Below, in pieces: positions 43,969-58,226 of a DNA stretch of 64,000 bases. The position numbers and the translations under genes were made by a program. The number at the start of each line of letters is the position of its first letter. Position 1 is the first letter of the stretch. The stretch is taken from assembly GCF_029962835.1 (NCBI RefSeq), contig NC_080588.1:18370001-18434000 (forward strand), given 5' to 3'. Below the pieces are notes generated by a model, which had not been told where the DNA came from, made no database searches, and was given only the letters and a program-made list of their open reading frames with translations. This stretch comes from Magnolia sinica (taxonomy: Eukaryota > Streptophyta > Magnoliopsida > Magnoliales > Magnoliaceae).

Positions 43969-46900
43969 TGTAACGCCCTGAAAATCGGGGGTCGAGCATA
44001 AACTCAACTCCCGAGTTCCAACGCATCACTTATGCAACATAGATAATGATGATTAAATGTTGTCCATATTAGTGCGTTAAACATGAGTGAGATTATACCA
44101 AAACAATATATATCATACTCCATAGACAATTAACTTACACAAACGGAAGACTGTGATACAATATAAAGCATATAAATGGTGGTAAGTCCCCAGAGTAAGA
44201 TCAGATTACCGGGTTAAATGTTTACGTGTATAGTTCCAAAATTCACAAAATGATACAGAATAATGTTCAACTAGTATTTCTGCAATCCTGGTAATCCCTG
44301 TCGATCAAAACATGGTCTACATAGACCCGCCTGATAGCTGCATATAGGAGAACTCCTCCTCGTCATCATAAAAATCAGGCTCCACCTCGCAAGCATCGCC
44401 ATCATCTGCAACTAAACCAGAGTCTGGTTGGTGTTTTAAAACACCATCCCAGAGTGGGAATGAGTGATCAACTCATGGAGCAAGAAGGCAAAGGTTAACA
44501 TGTTATTAATTCAGTCAAGCAGTAATGATAAAGCAATACAACAATCATGTCCTAAGTACTCTTGTTAATGCAAGTATGAAATATGATAATGATGTATGCC
44601 CTCGCTTGTACTCCCTCTGCGACATCATCTCACGATCGCGGCATGTAACACTCCCGCTATGCTTAACTCTAACGCCAAAGGCACATGCACCGCATGCGGT
44701 GCATGTGTGTGATTAGCCAAGTTCTTAATTAAGCATATTCATATAGCAGGTTGGGAAGCTAAGGTACCTCCCTTTATATCATTGACCCAAACATTGATCT
44801 ATTTAGGGTCATCAATCCTAGTAGTCACGTACGATAGGCAGTTCTAGGTCGCTACGGAGAGGCTCATCACCTCAGCGCAGACCGGGTTTATACTCTAGTT
44901 TACTACGGAAAGGCTTGTCATCTTAACATAGTCCTAGTGTATACTCGAGGTCACTATGGGCTCGTCACCTGATCATAGGCTGACAGCTCGAATACAGTTT
45001 TTCATACCACCGTATTTGGCTCATGAGTCTTGGTTGCTCACTAGATACTACGGGGAGGCTGTCACCCCAGCGTAAGCGGACAGCACGACCACAGTGTCCC
45101 ATACCACCATGCCCGGCTAATGAGTCTTAGCGGATCGAGGTACCAAGGTTTAACAGGCTTTACACTGGTAAGTTGGTACCTTAGATTCAAACAGTAGCGT
45201 CCATACATGGTGAACATATAATGAGTCAATCGGGTTACTTAACAGCTCGGTTAGTATGAGCGTACGTTGACTTGGTCGACATAGAGTGCGTAAGCACTCC
45301 GCGTGGCCTAACCATTGTCGGCAAATCTCCGTACGACTCGGATTCCCCGAACGCATCGGATGTGACGGGAGTAGTTCCACCACATAACCGGGAACTATTA
45401 CCGATTGTCTGGACTATGTCATAGTCCTAGTCACACTCCAACCAATAGCATTCAGATATGGTAATCCAAGACAGCATGTGACAACTAAAATCAGATATAA
45501 ATCTTACTTGAGCAATTTAACAAAACACATACTACACTTGTTACCATACCTAGGCATTTCATCCCCAACTCATAAAGTAGTAAGATAGGTTACATAGAGG
45601 AATCTGTAACCATAGATAAGGGAATTGAGAATCTTATCTCAACACCCTCATGGCATACATTTAAACAAACATTTTCTCATTCAGGCATTTTATCAGACAC
45701 TTAGACTACACATAACACATACATGTAATAAATTGGTTATAACATCTATTATAGCAAATCCATTCACAAAGAGTTTTCATACGTACAACGATCATGTAAT
45801 CTCAATCATATAATCATAGTAAACAGAAATCATAATTCCATATTCATTCAGGCATTTCAACAAACAGATGGAATGCCTTTTATTTAACATAGTTCACATA
45901 TTTATGTAATATACGGAAACCATTACGTCTAAGCACATGTGACAACAATCAAGTCAGTCATAAATCATTACTGACATTGAAAGCCTTGAAAATCATAACC
46001 TAAACATTTATAGTCCGCACCTTTCACCGGTAGACTCGTAACGAACTCAGTTTAAACACTAAGTCTTTGTCTACGACACAATGACAACCTATAGCATGAA
46101 ATAGGTTAGCTATTCCACCATTCACTCTATTTGAATCCCTAAAACAGATTAGGGTTAGGATTTCTTACCCAAGTACGGAGTCAGAATCTCCAAAATAGCG
46201 ATAGGGTAATAGTGGTTAAGCACGTGGAATGACAGGGAAGAATCTAAGGAACAATCCACCACACTCTCTCTCTTAGTTTCTCTCTCTTTACTTCTTTTTT
46301 TTCTCTCTTCTCTCTCTAAGGTTTGTAAATTCGTATGTGAAGGGAGAGAGAGGGTTTAAGGCCCTTATATGGGCCCAAAACTGAACTCAATGGCCGCAGG
46401 GCCATGGTATACTTAGGTTATAACCAAATAGTAGCCATTTCGGTCCAACAGAGCGCATCTGGAGGCCCCTTTTCTGCATACGGTCCGGAGTAAGTCTCCT
46501 GACATTGGATCTAGGTCAAGTTAAGTTTTTGGTCCAATCAGATTTATAGATCGACCGTGGCGGACCTGTTTCAGTTCAACGATCACCGATACTTAATTAG
46601 GGCCACAAGTACACTAACATGTGTTGGAAATTTTCTTTGATTTGAGGGTGTAATTAGGTCAGAATTTAACGGTCTAAAACATTAAATTTGGCTTATAAGC
46701 AAGCGACTCAATTCAGTTTGTTTCCTAAAGATATTCGCGTTTCTCACACACTTCGCTCCGGGCTCAAGTTGTGCGTTTCTGATTACTATTAGGACTTGGT
46801 TTCCGAGATGGTTGTCAAGTCTAGTAAAGCGGTGATAACCATATAGTTTCGTAGTAATCGGACTTTTGATGTGCAGTCTAGGTCTGATAGGAGTTTCATG

Positions 46901-47128
46901 ATGCTCTTGCGAGCAACTGGGTTTTGAGATGGATCCTAAGTTCTTATGTAATGTAGCGTTAATGGTTTTACCCGTTTTAAGTCTCACAGATCGTATTTAA
47001 AGTGATTAGTGCTAATTTCACAGGTAATCTAGTTTAACACTTAGTTAATTCTCGTCTAGATTTGGTCCTTAGTGATTTCTGCCTGAGGTGGTACTCGGGT
47101 CTTTGTACGAATTTTTCGAGACGTTACA
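43969..47128 (-). repeat. 3' LTR of the Tekay-type element
   Basis: In plus-strand reading it starts TGTAACGCCCTGAAAATCGG and ends 'tttttcgagacgttaca', followed by the purine tract. Within it (about 44820-45130) a unit with 'ctacggggaggctcgtcacc' and 'cccataccaccatg' recurs several times, a short tandem-like motif also present in the other LTRs of the family. Confidence 0.92.
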
Positions 47129-47372
47129 ATCTACCCCCTTAAAGAAAAATTTTCATCCTCAAAATTAGTACCTTTTCGTACTCCTCGAGAATCTGAGGGT
47201 AGTTCTTGCGAACCTCATCTTTTATCTCCCAAGTAGCCTCTTTTTTAGTGTGGTGCGTCCACAGAACCTTCACAAGTGGAATCACTTTACTGCGCAACAC
47301 CTGCTCCTTCCTATCTAGAATTCGCGTTGGTCGCAGTACATAAATAGTATCTTCACTTAACTGTACCTGCTC

Positions 47373-48219
47373 TCATCTAATAATGTGGGAAGGATCGGGA
47401 GCGTATTTCTTTAATATAGATACGTGAAATACATTGTGCACGTCGACGAGTGGTGTGGGCAAAGCAAGGCGGTAAGCTACCACCCCCACTCGATCAAGTA
47501 TCTGGAATGGGCCAATGAATCTTGGCGTGAGCTTCCCCTTCTTTCTAAACCAAAGGACTCCTTTCATGGGGAAAACTTTTAGGAACACATGGTCCCCAAC
47601 CTCGAACTCTAACTGTCGTTGCCTCATATCGGAGTAGCTCTTCTGTCTACTCTGCGCTGCCAGGAGTCGACGCCTGATAATGTCGATCTTCTCTGAGGTC
47701 ACCTGAACTAACTCCGGGCCAATCAAACTCTTCTCGCCAACCTCTGCCTAGCAATGCGGTGCTCGACAGGGGCACTCATACAAGGCCTCATAGGGAGCCA
47801 TGCCAATACTCGCTTGAAAACTGTTGTTATAAGCGAACTCTGCATAAGGAAGACAGTCATCCCAACTGTCCTTGAAATCCAGTACACAAGCTCGCAACAT
47901 ATCTTCCAACACCTGATTTACCCATTCTGTCTGCCCATCAGTCTGTGGGTGGAACGCGGTACTGAACTTCAGTTTCACACCCATTGCTTCCTGGACGAGT
48001 CCAGAAGATAGATGTGAATCGTGTGTTTCGGTCTGACACGATCTCCATAGGAACTCCATGCAGATGCACAATTTTCTTGATGTATAACTTGGCCAACTCA
48101 TCTGCGGAGTTCAAAACTCTAATAGGGAGAAAATGAGCCAATTTCGTCAATTGGTCCACAATCACCCATATGGAATCATGTCCCTTCCTCGTATTCGGTA
48201 GCATTGAGATAAAATCCAT
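47373..48219 (-). pseudogene. Integrase and C-terminal region of the Tekay-type element, broken
   Basis: Recognisable stretches are MDFISMLPNTRKGHDSIWVI with VDQLTKLAHFLPIR (integrase core), GLVQEAMGVKLKFSTAFHPQ with TDGQTEWVNQ, and the C-terminal domain with KLTPRFIGPFQILDRVG and VFHVSILKKY. The order and motifs are those of Gypsy chromoviruses. Interrupted; a fossil. Confidence 0.85.
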
Positions 48220-48449
48220 AGAAATGAAATCTCATTTCCATTCAGCTATGGGCATGGGCTGAAGTAAACTAGGAGGTCGGCGATGCTCTGCCTTGACCTG
48301 CTGGCATGTGAGACAACGAGACACATAATCTCCTATGTGGGCCTTCGTGTTGTCCCACTAGTACGGGCGCTTCATGTCTCGGTACATCTTCACACTGCTA
48401 GGATGCAGTGCCATCCTCGAATTGTGAGCAGCTTCGAGAACTTCCTTCC

Positions 48450-50129
48450 TCAAGTCATGAAGATTTGGGATGCATAGGCGGCTATGATAAAGTAAACTCC
48501 CATCCGTGCCAACTCTCCACCGTCACTAACCCGCCTTCTCAACTCTGCCAACCCTTCATCTTCCTTCTGAGCCACAATGATTCGGTCATCGATAAGTGGC
48601 TGAACCCGAATATATGTGATGCTCTCGAATAGCTCCTGTACCGTTAGTCTCTGCTCAAAGTCTCTCACAGACTCTACCATATCCCACTCTGCCATCATCA
48701 GCAAAGCCGCGAATGCTATCGCCTTCTTGCGGCTCAACGCGTCTTGCTTCTTGTGGTAGGAGACCTCGAACTTGAGGCCTTGCCTTCTTGAGGTCTTGCC
48801 AGGATGGTAGGAGACCTCGAACTTGAAGTCCTTCAACGTTTCCATCCATCATCGCTATCTCATATTCAGGTCCCTTTGTGTGAATATATATTTGAGGCTC
48901 TTGTGGTCGCAAAAGAGCTCGAACTCCTCTTCGTAGAGGTAATGTCTCTAGAGCTTTAATGCAAAGATGACGGCTGTTAACTCTAAGTCATGCGTAGGAT
49001 AATTTTCCTCGTGTTTCCTCAATTGTTGTGATGCATAGGTGATGACCCTGTCCTTCTGCATCAGAATACAACCCAAACCAACACGAGACGCGTCGGTTTA
49101 TATTGTATACTTGACCCCTTGCTCTGACAATACTAGCACAGGGGCGGACGTCAACTTGTCCTTCAGCTCCTGAAAAGCTACTTCGGCCTTCTCGTTCCAG
49201 GCGAACTTGAGATCTTTTCGAGTCAGCTGTGATAATGGTCTGGCTATCTTGAAAAATCCTGAATGAATCGTCGATAGTAACCTGTCAGGCTAAGAAAACT
49301 CCTCATCTCGGTAACCGAATCGGGCTGCTCCCAGTCCTGAACTGCGGTTACCTTAGCAAGGTCCACAACTATCCCTTCCTTGGACACCATGTGTCCCAGG
49401 ACTTGACTTCTTTCTTCCACAAGTCGCACTTCTTGTACTGTGCAAACAACTGGTTCTTCCTGAGAGTATCAAAGACTGCTCGCAAGTGTTCCTCGTGATC
49501 TTTCCAACTCTTGGAGTATATTAGGATGTCATATATAAACATGATGATGAATCAGAATAGATAAGGCCGAAAGACCCTGTGCATCAGGTCCATGAATATG
49601 GCCGGTGCATTTGTGAGTCCAAACGACATCACAAGGAACTCATAATGACCAAAACTAGTCCTAAAAGCTGTCTTCTACATGTCCTTATCCCTGACGCGCA
49701 ACTGGTGATACCCTGACTGTAAGTCGATGTTCGTGAAATACTCGCCCCCTTCAACTGATCAAACAAGTCATCTATCCTAGGCAAAAGATACTTGTTCTTC
49801 ACCGTCACTTGGTTCAACCTGCGATAATCAATACACAATCATAGAGATCCATCCTTCTTCTTCACAAATAGCATAGGTGCTCCCCATGGAGACACACTAG
49901 GCCATATAAAGCCTGCATCTAACAGATCATCGATCTGTTTCCTCTGTTCCTCCATCTCACATGGAGGAATGTGATAGGTCGGTAGTGAAATGGACGTCGC
50001 ACCCGACACTAGATCAATAGTAAAATCAATCTCGCGTTGAGGAGGTAATCCAGGTATCTTCCTTAACACGTCTTCAAAATCTCGAACGATTAGCGTGTTT
50101 TCAAGTGTCGAACTGCTATGATCCTTCAA
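48450..50129 (-). pseudogene. Reverse transcriptase/RNase H region of the Tekay-type element, broken
   Basis: Stretches with [59 protein letters not shown] and FKFEVSYHPGK are typical Gypsy RT and RNase H words in the right order along the minus strand. Several breaks; not functional. Confidence 0.85.
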
Positions 50130-50245
50130 TAGGGCAACATAATAAAGAACCCGAAAGGGACAACTGACCTAAATGGGGAAAGTGAAGGTTGTGTTTTCAG
50201 GCCCATGTGCCGTAACCAGTCAGGCCTCACAGTCGATCTCGGCCC

Positions 50246-51867
50246 TCATTTCAGTAAACTAATCCATCCAAGGATGACGTCGAAATGATATATCATGGTG
50301 ACAATCAGGTCAATGCATATCATCCTGCTCCTTAAATCTATCAGGCAACCTTCACACAACTTGGTGGTATCTGTAAAAGTTCTTGGTGCTGCGATAACTC
50401 TCATCCCAACCATCGAGGTCATATTCAGCCCTAAGCGCCTGACTGCAGAACATGATATCAAATGCAGAACATGTCCACCAATAAAAATACTAGTGTACCT
50501 TGGATGTGGGCAGTGACCTCAAAAGCTAAAGGCACCGTAGCTGTTGAATCGGACGCTTCACCTGTAAGAGCATGTACTCGTGCCTGCTGAGAACAGTTCG
50601 GTTGCGGTATCATAGGCCGGTGAGGTGGCCCAAAACGAGGTGTAGGCGGCCGAAAAATGGATGTGCTACTGCTGACTGTATAGGTGGGGCTGTAATGGCC
50701 TGAGGAGGCTAGCGGTTGATCCTCTGAGGTGGCGAGAAGTCGTTGTCCCTCATGCTGGTGAAACAGTACGTGTCAGCATGGGTCGACCTTTGGCAGTAGG
50801 TGCACCATATATTAGGTCACCTCGGCTGTGTTGGTGGAGCCGTAAGCCTAGGAGGCGAGTCAGTACGGGGCCTCTTGCCGAGGAACGGCCTGCTCGGCAG
50901 ATCTGGTCGTGGCCTAGGAACCATAGGCACACGAGTGCAGGATAATCTATCCCCGTCTTGCTCCGCTCACAAAGACATGCCCACTAGCTCAGCATTGTTG
51001 GATATGCTAGCGTAGCACATCTTCGAGCATATATCGGGTCGCAGACTCTTAAAAAATTACCGCATCCGCATCAGCATCAGCTGATCTACCAATATCAGGG
51101 GAGCACATCTGGCCAGCTCTATGAACCACTTCTCATACTCTGCCACTGTTATCCCTCCCTGACAGAGGCGAAGAAACTCTCCTTCTCATGATAGTAAGGG
51201 GAAAGTACTTCTCATGGAAGCGGGTCTCAAAGGTTTCCCATGTCCACACATACCCTACTGGAACTGTCCGTAGGATATTGTTCCACCATAAGCTGGCCTC
51301 CTTCTCGAACATATAGGTGACCAGCTCCACCTGTTCTGCCTCAGTTTAGTACAACGGCTTTAGCATCTTAGAGATGCGGTCTAGCCAATACTCGGCTTCC
51401 TTGGGTCTGTGAGTACTCACAAAAGTAGGAGGTCGGAAGTGTTGGAATAGCTCAAAAAGGCCGCTAGCACCCACGTTCCCAGCAGGGTGCACAAGAGGTG
51501 CTGGTGGAACCACACCCATACTCTGGGCAAAGACCCCTGCGATGGTGACCAAAAGCTGTTCCTGCTACTGCTGGTGCTGCTGCTGCATCAAGAGCATCAT
51601 CTACTCAAACCTATCAGGAGGGGGAGCTGATTGTGGCACGTGTAGCATCGAGGTAGACACGCGGTTCTACTTAGGAATCGGTGGTGCCACAAGTGGTGCA
51701 ACAGGTGTTGGGCCATTAGTGGGGCTAGTGGCCGGCTGAGAATCCGGCATAGTGTTGTGAGTTAGACCCAAACTGGGGTCCGTCCGGCTATCATTTAGGG
51801 GAGGTGCCCCATTAAACGAGGCGCCCAAGGTGAGACATGACGTACTCCGTGTGACCTTAGGTGGCAT
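50246..51867 (-). pseudogene. Gag and protease region of the Tekay-type element, broken
   Basis: Gag words are FRPPTFVSTHRPKEAEYWLD, EKEASLWWNN and FETRFHEKYFP. A protease-like segment with HFDVILGWISLL lies downstream of it on the minus strand. Broken by multiple changes. Confidence 0.78.
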
Positions 51868-52342
51868 TCCCTATATACAACATAGGGTGCAACCTAGGTC
51901 AGATTCAGCATATCACAAACTCAACTATACAACATTCACATTACAGCTCAAAGGAACTTCATGCATTTCATTTAACCAAATTGTCACAATACATGAGATA
52001 CAGTATTACATGGATCATGATAGAAGATGCATGTAAGCTAATCTAAGCAAGCTTAAACCACTAAACATACTATCCGTCCTATTAAAGTACTAAGCCTACC
52101 AAGGCTATACATAGAAACAAGAAAACAAGCAACTAAGCAAGCTAAAAGGCTATGTAGGGCTAGTCGTTTGACTCTGGCGATGGGGGAGGTGCCCCCTTGT
52201 CCTGTAGAGAACATAAGATGGCCCTCAAGGTGCGAGACACCTTCTTGAATTTTTGTTTCATGAAGGCCTCATTCTCTTCAAGCTTGGCTCAGGTCTCTCC
52301 AAGTTCGGTCCGAACCTGTCCGACCTCTTGTTGCAGTGCGGC

Positions 52343-53538
52343 TTAGCCCTCTTCGATTTGAGCCCAACGGGCTTCTAAAATAGCCCGATCACTGTCATGC
52401 TCATGAGTGGCAAGAGGAGATCCCTCATTAGTGTCTTGGGCCTCCTCTTCTTCCTCTTCCTGCTCTTCTTCTATCTCCTCTCCACCTTCTTCATTGCTCA
52501 CTTCCTCTTCACTTTCTATTTCATCCTCACTCTCGTCGTGTCGGGCTTGACGCTGTTGTGGCCCAATCTCCATATCATTGAGAGTTGATGAAATGGATCG
52601 GCACAAGAATTTTTGCACCAAGTCTGTAGCCGAATTCATTGCGAGCTTGCATATGAGTTGGCCGAATGGAAGTGAAATGGCCGTCCTAGTGGAGCGTGCG
52701 GTCTGAACTATCTGTAGTAGTACACACGTGGCAGGCACAGCTTATCTCCTTGCCCTGCTCGGTACAGAAAGTCTACCATTAAACGCATGCACTCGCTGTG
52801 ATTGCTCCACCTGGGGTACATGTTGTACGTGAAGATGTGGTAGAGAAGGCGAAAGTCGTCGGTCATATTGGTCGTTAGGAGGCTATTGTTTGGATTCTAG
52901 TAGGTCAGTCGGCCACAAAGGAATCCCGTGGGGTGATCCTTTTCACGCGCACTCCTAAGATTCTTCTCACTAGTATGGACCTCACCAAGCAGCATTCCCA
53001 TGAGTCGGACTATCAAGCCAACATCAATCGTGGCTTTTCCCTTTCCCACGGGAATTTTGAACTACAAAGGCTCCAGCGTTGGCTCCCCTATATGGGCATA
53101 GAAGAGTCGGACAGTGCTCACATTCGCGTGGAACTTGCCCTCAAATATGGGACCCCACCCGGCATCCACCAGGCGGTCCATCACCAAATATTGCCTAAAG
53201 AGCCTCTCATCCATGTGTGCTTTAAAAAGGACCCTACGGCCTCGAAATCTTCCATGGAACAGATCCGCCAGTAGAGCTCTCTCTCGAGGAGCCTGGGGAT
53301 CGAGGTCCCGCTTTGTCCTTATCTCTCGATCGATGATCGTACCTGCGGTGACACTTTTCAGCCTTCTCGAATGAGTAGGGCTAGGCCTGGCTTCCTCCAT
53401 GGAAGCTCTCTTCTTCCCCATGAGAGAAAAAAGCGTGGAAATGGAGAAAATAGCTGTTACAAGCTCGAAAAGAGCCATTGGAGTGAAATAAGGTGGAGGG
53501 ATAGGATGAGTTGTTAGACTTTGAGATTTTTGAGACAC
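52343..53538 (-). pseudogene. Accessory ORF region upstream of gag in the Tekay-type element, broken
   Basis: Between the primer-binding site and gag, same strand as gag-pol. The first part (53062-53538) has FKAHMDERLFRQYLVMDRLV and FYAHIGEPTLEPL. The later part (52343-52738) has LPFGQLICKLAMNS and then a Glu-rich tail. This resembles the 'putative plant transposon protein' family (Pfam PF20167 as I recall), often found in plant LTR elements. A related ORF occurs in the Copia element at 61642-62819. Its function is not known. Broken. Confidence 0.6.
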
Positions 53539-54300
53539 AAAGGAGTGCTTATGTGCTCAAATGAGGAGGATTAAGGGAGATAGGTAGTTGTGGAAGATGA
53601 ATTTGAGAGAGTAGTGGAGGTGGTGCAAGAAAAGGGAAGAAGATGAGATTGAAGGGGTGATTTGAGAGGGGAAAAAGGGATTTGTAGAGGAAAAAGACAG
53701 CGTGGAGGTATGTAAGAGGGGAGAGGGGAGCAAACTGGAGGGATATAGGGGTCCCCACATGATTTCATAGGCCTCACAGCGTCCCACAAGTGCCGGCCCG
53801 CCAGGTCTGCTGCGGCACGACAGGCCCGGACCGGGCGATCGGTGAGGCCTCGCCAATCTAGCGATGCCATCGCCGGTCCCTGGACTCCTCGGTGAGGGCT
53901 CACCCCAGGGGAGATGCCATCCCCTCAGGGTGCCGTATGTGTGTGGAGTCTGCTTTGGATCCTCCTGTTTTGTACCGTTTGGGTCCCCTAGTCCGTTTGA
54001 GTCATTTCGAGTCCCATCTCGCGTATATTCACGTGTTTCAGGTTGTTTGAGTGTGGAACTTGTCAATTTATCATCTAGACCCATCGATTGCAGGTTTAGA
54101 AAAGGTCTGGGGTCACCACGCATGATCTTAGATGCGTACATGCCCCGATTTCAAGGGTCAATTTTGTCGATTGGCGAAATTGGGGATCCTATGACTATCC
54201 CTATGTTTTGTCGCTCTCTCATAAGTCAAAGTACATCAGTGTGCATCGTGTGACCATAACCCAGGTCCAGTTTAATCCCAATCATACTCTGATACCAACT
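53539..54300 (-). other. 5' untranslated leader of the Tekay-type element
   Basis: Between the 5' LTR and the accessory ORF. It contains the primer-binding site at its LTR end (plus strand 'actctgataccaactt', about 54285-54300). Overlapping open frames here (53557-54253) follow base composition and carry no domain. Confidence 0.65.
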
Positions 54301-57300
54301 TGTAATGCCCTAAAAATCGGCAGTTGAGCATAAACTCAACTCCCGAGTTCCAACTCATCACTTATGCAACATAGATAATGATGATTAAATGTTGTCCATA
54401 TAAGTGCGTTAAACATGAGTGGGATTATACCAAAATAATATATATCATACTCCAGAGACAGTTAACTTACGCAAGCAGAAGACTTTGATACATATATAAA
54501 GCATATAAATGGTGGTAAGTCCTTAGAGTATGATCAGATTACCAGGTTAAATGTTTACATGTATAGTTTCAAAATTCACAAAATGATACAGTATAATGTT
54601 CAACTAGTTGTATTTCTGCAATCCCAGTAATCCCCGTCGATCAGAACATGGTCTACATAGACCTGCCTGATAGCTACATATAGGAGAACTCCTCCTCATC
54701 ATCATAAAATCAGGCTCTGCCTCGCAAGCGTCGCCATCATCTACAACTAAACCAGAGTCTGGTTGGTGTTTTAAAGCACTGTCGCAGAGTGGAGTGAGTG
54801 ATCAACTTAGTGGAGCTATAAGGCAAAGGTTAACATGTTATCAATTCAGTCAAGCAGTAATGATAAAGCAGTACAACAATCATGTCCTAAGTACACTTGT
54901 TAATGCAAGTATGAAATGTGATAATAATGTATGCCCTTACCTGCACTTCCTCTACGACATCATCTCACGATCGCGGTATGCAACACTCCCGCTGTGCTCA
55001 ACTCCAATGCCAAAGGCACATGCAATGTGCTGCATGTGCATGATTAGCCAAGTTCTTAATTAAGCATATTCATACAACAGGTTGGGAAGCTAAGGTACCT
55101 CCCTTTATATCATTGACCCAAACATTGATCCATCTTGGGTCGTCAATCCTAGTAGTCACGTACGACAGGCAGTTCCAGGTCGCTACGGAGAGGCTCGTCA
55201 CCTCAGCGTAGGTCGGGTTTATATCTAGTTTACTACGGAAAGGCTCGTCACCTCAACGTAGTCCTAGTGTATACTCGAGGTCATTACGGGCTCGTCACCT
55301 GATCGTAGGCCGACAGCTCGAATACAGTGTCCCATGCCACCGCATTTGGCTCACGAGTCTGGGTTACTCACTGGACACTACGGGGAGGCTCATCGCCCTA
55401 GCATAGGTTGACAGTATGACTACGGTGTCCCATACCACCATGCCCGACTCATGAGTCTTAGCAGATCGAGGTACTAAGGTTTAACATGCTTTACACTTGT
55501 AAGTTGGTACCTTAGATTCAAACAATAGCGTCCATACATGGTGAACAATAATGGGTCAATCGGGTTACTTGACAGGCTTGGTTAGTACGAGCGTACGTTG
55601 ACTTGGTCGACATAGAGTGCGTAAGCACTCCGCGTGGCCTAACCACTGTCGGCAAAACTCCGTACGACTCGGATTCCCCAAACGCATCGGATGTGGCGGG
55701 AGTAGTTCCACCACTTAACCGGGAACCATTACCGATTGCCTGGACTATGTCATAGTCCCAATCACACTCCAACCAATGGCATTCACATATGGTAATCCAA
55801 GACAGCATGTGACAACTAAAATCAGATATAAATCTTACTTGAGCAATTTAACAAAACACATACTACACATGTTACCATACCTAGGCATTTCATCCCTAAC
55901 TCACAAAGCAATAAGATAGGTTACATAGAGGAATCCGTAACCATAGATAAGGGAATTGAGAATCTTATCTCAACACCCTCATGACATACATTTAAACAAA
56001 CATTTTCTCATTCAGGCATTTTATCAGACACTTAGACTACACATAGCACATACATGTAATAAATTGGTTATAACATCTATTATAGCAAATCCTTTCACAA
56101 GGAGTTTCCATACGTACAACGATCATGTAATCTCAATCATATAATCATAGTAAGCACAAATCATAATTCCATATTCATTCAGGCATTTCAACAAACACAT
56201 GGAATGCCTTTTATTTAACATAGTTCACATATTTATGTAATATACGAAAATCATTACGTCTAAGCACATGTGACAGCAATCAAGTCAGTAATAAATCATT
56301 ACTGACATTGAAAGCCTTGAAAACCATAACCTAAACATTTATAGTCCGCACCTTTCGCCGGTAGCCTCGTAACGAACTCAGTTTAAACATTAAGTCTTTG
56401 TCTACGGCACAACGACAACCTATAGCATGAAATAGGTTAGCTATTCCACCATTCACTCTATTTAAATCCCTAAAATAGATTAGGGTTAGGATTTCTTACC
56501 CAAGTAAGGAGTCAGAATCGCCGGAATAGCGATACAGTAACTGTGGTTAAGCACGTGGAACGGCAGGGAAGAATCCCAGGAACAATCCGCCACTCTCTCT
56601 CTCTCTCACTTTCTCTCTCTTTCCTTCTCTTTCTTCTCTCTTCTCTCTCTAGGGTTTGCAAATTCATATGTGAAGGGAGAGAGAGGGTTTAAGGCCCTTA
56701 TATGGGCCCAAAACTGAACTCAATGGCCCCAGGGCCATGGTATACTTAGGTTATAACCAAATGGTGGCCGTTTCGGTCTAACGGAGCGCATCTGGAGGCC
56801 CCTTTTCTATGTACGGGTCGGAGTAAGTCTCCTGACATTGGATCTAGGTCAAGTTAAGTTTTCAGTCCAATCAAATTTATAGATCGACCGTGGCGGACCT
56901 GTTTCAGTTCAACGGTCACCGGTACTCGATCAAGGCCATAAGTACACTGACATGTGTTGAAATTTTTTTCTGATTCGAGGGTGTAATTGGGTCAGAATCT
57001 GACGGTCTGAATCCTTAAATTTGGCCTGCAAGCGAGTGACTCAATTCACTTAAATTTCAGTTCGTTTCCTAAAGATATTCACGTTTCTCACACACTTCGC
57101 TCCGGGCTCAAATTGTGCGTTTCTGGTTACTATTAGGACTTGGTTTCTGAGATGCTTGTCAAGTCTAGTAAAGTGGTCATAACCATATAGTTTCGCGATA
57201 ATCGGACTTTCGACGTGCTGTCCCAGTTCGATACGGAGTTTCATGATGCTCTCGCGAGCAATTGGGTTTTGAGACGGATCTTAAGTTCTTAGGTAATGTA

Positions 57301-57472
57301 GCATTAATGGTTCTACCTTTTTTGGGTCTTACAGATCGTATTTAAAGTGATTAGTGCTAATTTCATAGGTAATCTAGTTTAGCACTTAGTTAATTCTCGT
57401 CTTGATTTGGTCCTTAGTAATTTCTGCCTGAGGTGATACTCGGGTCTTTGTACGGATTTTTCGAGCGATATA
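54301..57472 (-). repeat. 5' LTR of the Tekay-type element
   Basis: Collinear with 43969-47128 over its whole length. A CT-rich tract at about 56590-56660 and 'gggtttaaggcccttatatg' near 56685 fall where a promoter would lie. On the minus strand that region would precede the R segment. Confidence 0.92.
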
Positions 57473-58191
57473 GACGGTCTGGATGAAACACCAGACATGG
57501 TGGGACCGTCCGAGCTTGGTGAGGTCTACACAGTAGCTGTATGCTACAGATGGACGGTTTGGATAAAATTTATAAATCACGGTGGTCCCAGGGCTGCTGG
57601 ATGGTAATCCAGCACGTTCACTTGATGGACGGTTAAGATATAACACATGCCTCACGGTCAGATCCACTACTGACGTGGATCCAGTTGCAGGTGTTGCTGC
57701 GTGGGATGTGCAGATGGACGGTGTGGATGCTGCTCATGTGCAATGAATGGGGGCCAAATTGGATGGTGTTAATAAAACACATACATCACAGGGGTCCCAC
57801 CATCCTGACATATGGATAGTTGGTGATCAGACCCAACACTTGCTGACGTCACAACATCAGTAACAATAGCTACGTGTGGTGCTCTAGCCAATCCACTTCC
57901 AGACTGGTGGGTCCCACATGCTGATACATCACATCAAGATGGTGGGCCCCACATTAGATCAAGCTGGTATTTGTGTCATCCTTCATCTAGGCACACCAAA
58001 CGTCCAACGGACGAATGACTTGGATAAAATGCATACGACAGGTGGTTCTCACATACACGTGGCCCACAGCTTGGGACCAAGCTGATATTTGTGATTTCCC
58101 TTCATCCAGATTAGGCAGCGGGGCTGGCCTAATGGCTGGACGGTCTGAATCAGCCATGCAGGCATTTAATAGGTGGGCCACATCAATCAAT

Positions 58192-58226
<35 letters not shown>

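Larger units (their letters stand above)
43969..57472 (-). mobile_element. Complete but broken Tekay/Del-type Gypsy (chromovirus) retrotransposon
   Basis: About 13.5 kb, minus strand, with two LTRs of about 3.16 kb (43969-47128 and 54301-57472) and a perfect 5-bp target duplication GACGG (43964-43968 and 57473-57477). Just inside the 5' LTR is a primer-binding site reading TGGTATCAGAG on the minus strand, complementary to initiator Met tRNA. A purine tract AAGGGGGTAGAT lies just before the 3' LTR. In order of transcription: accessory ORFs, gag, protease, reverse transcriptase/RNase H, integrase and a C-terminal segment. Coding parts are interrupted many times, on the order of ten or more. By eye the LTRs agree at about 94% over their first 400 bp, suggesting insertion some millions of years ago. 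The solo LTR at 12196-15305 is the same family. Confidence 0.92.
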
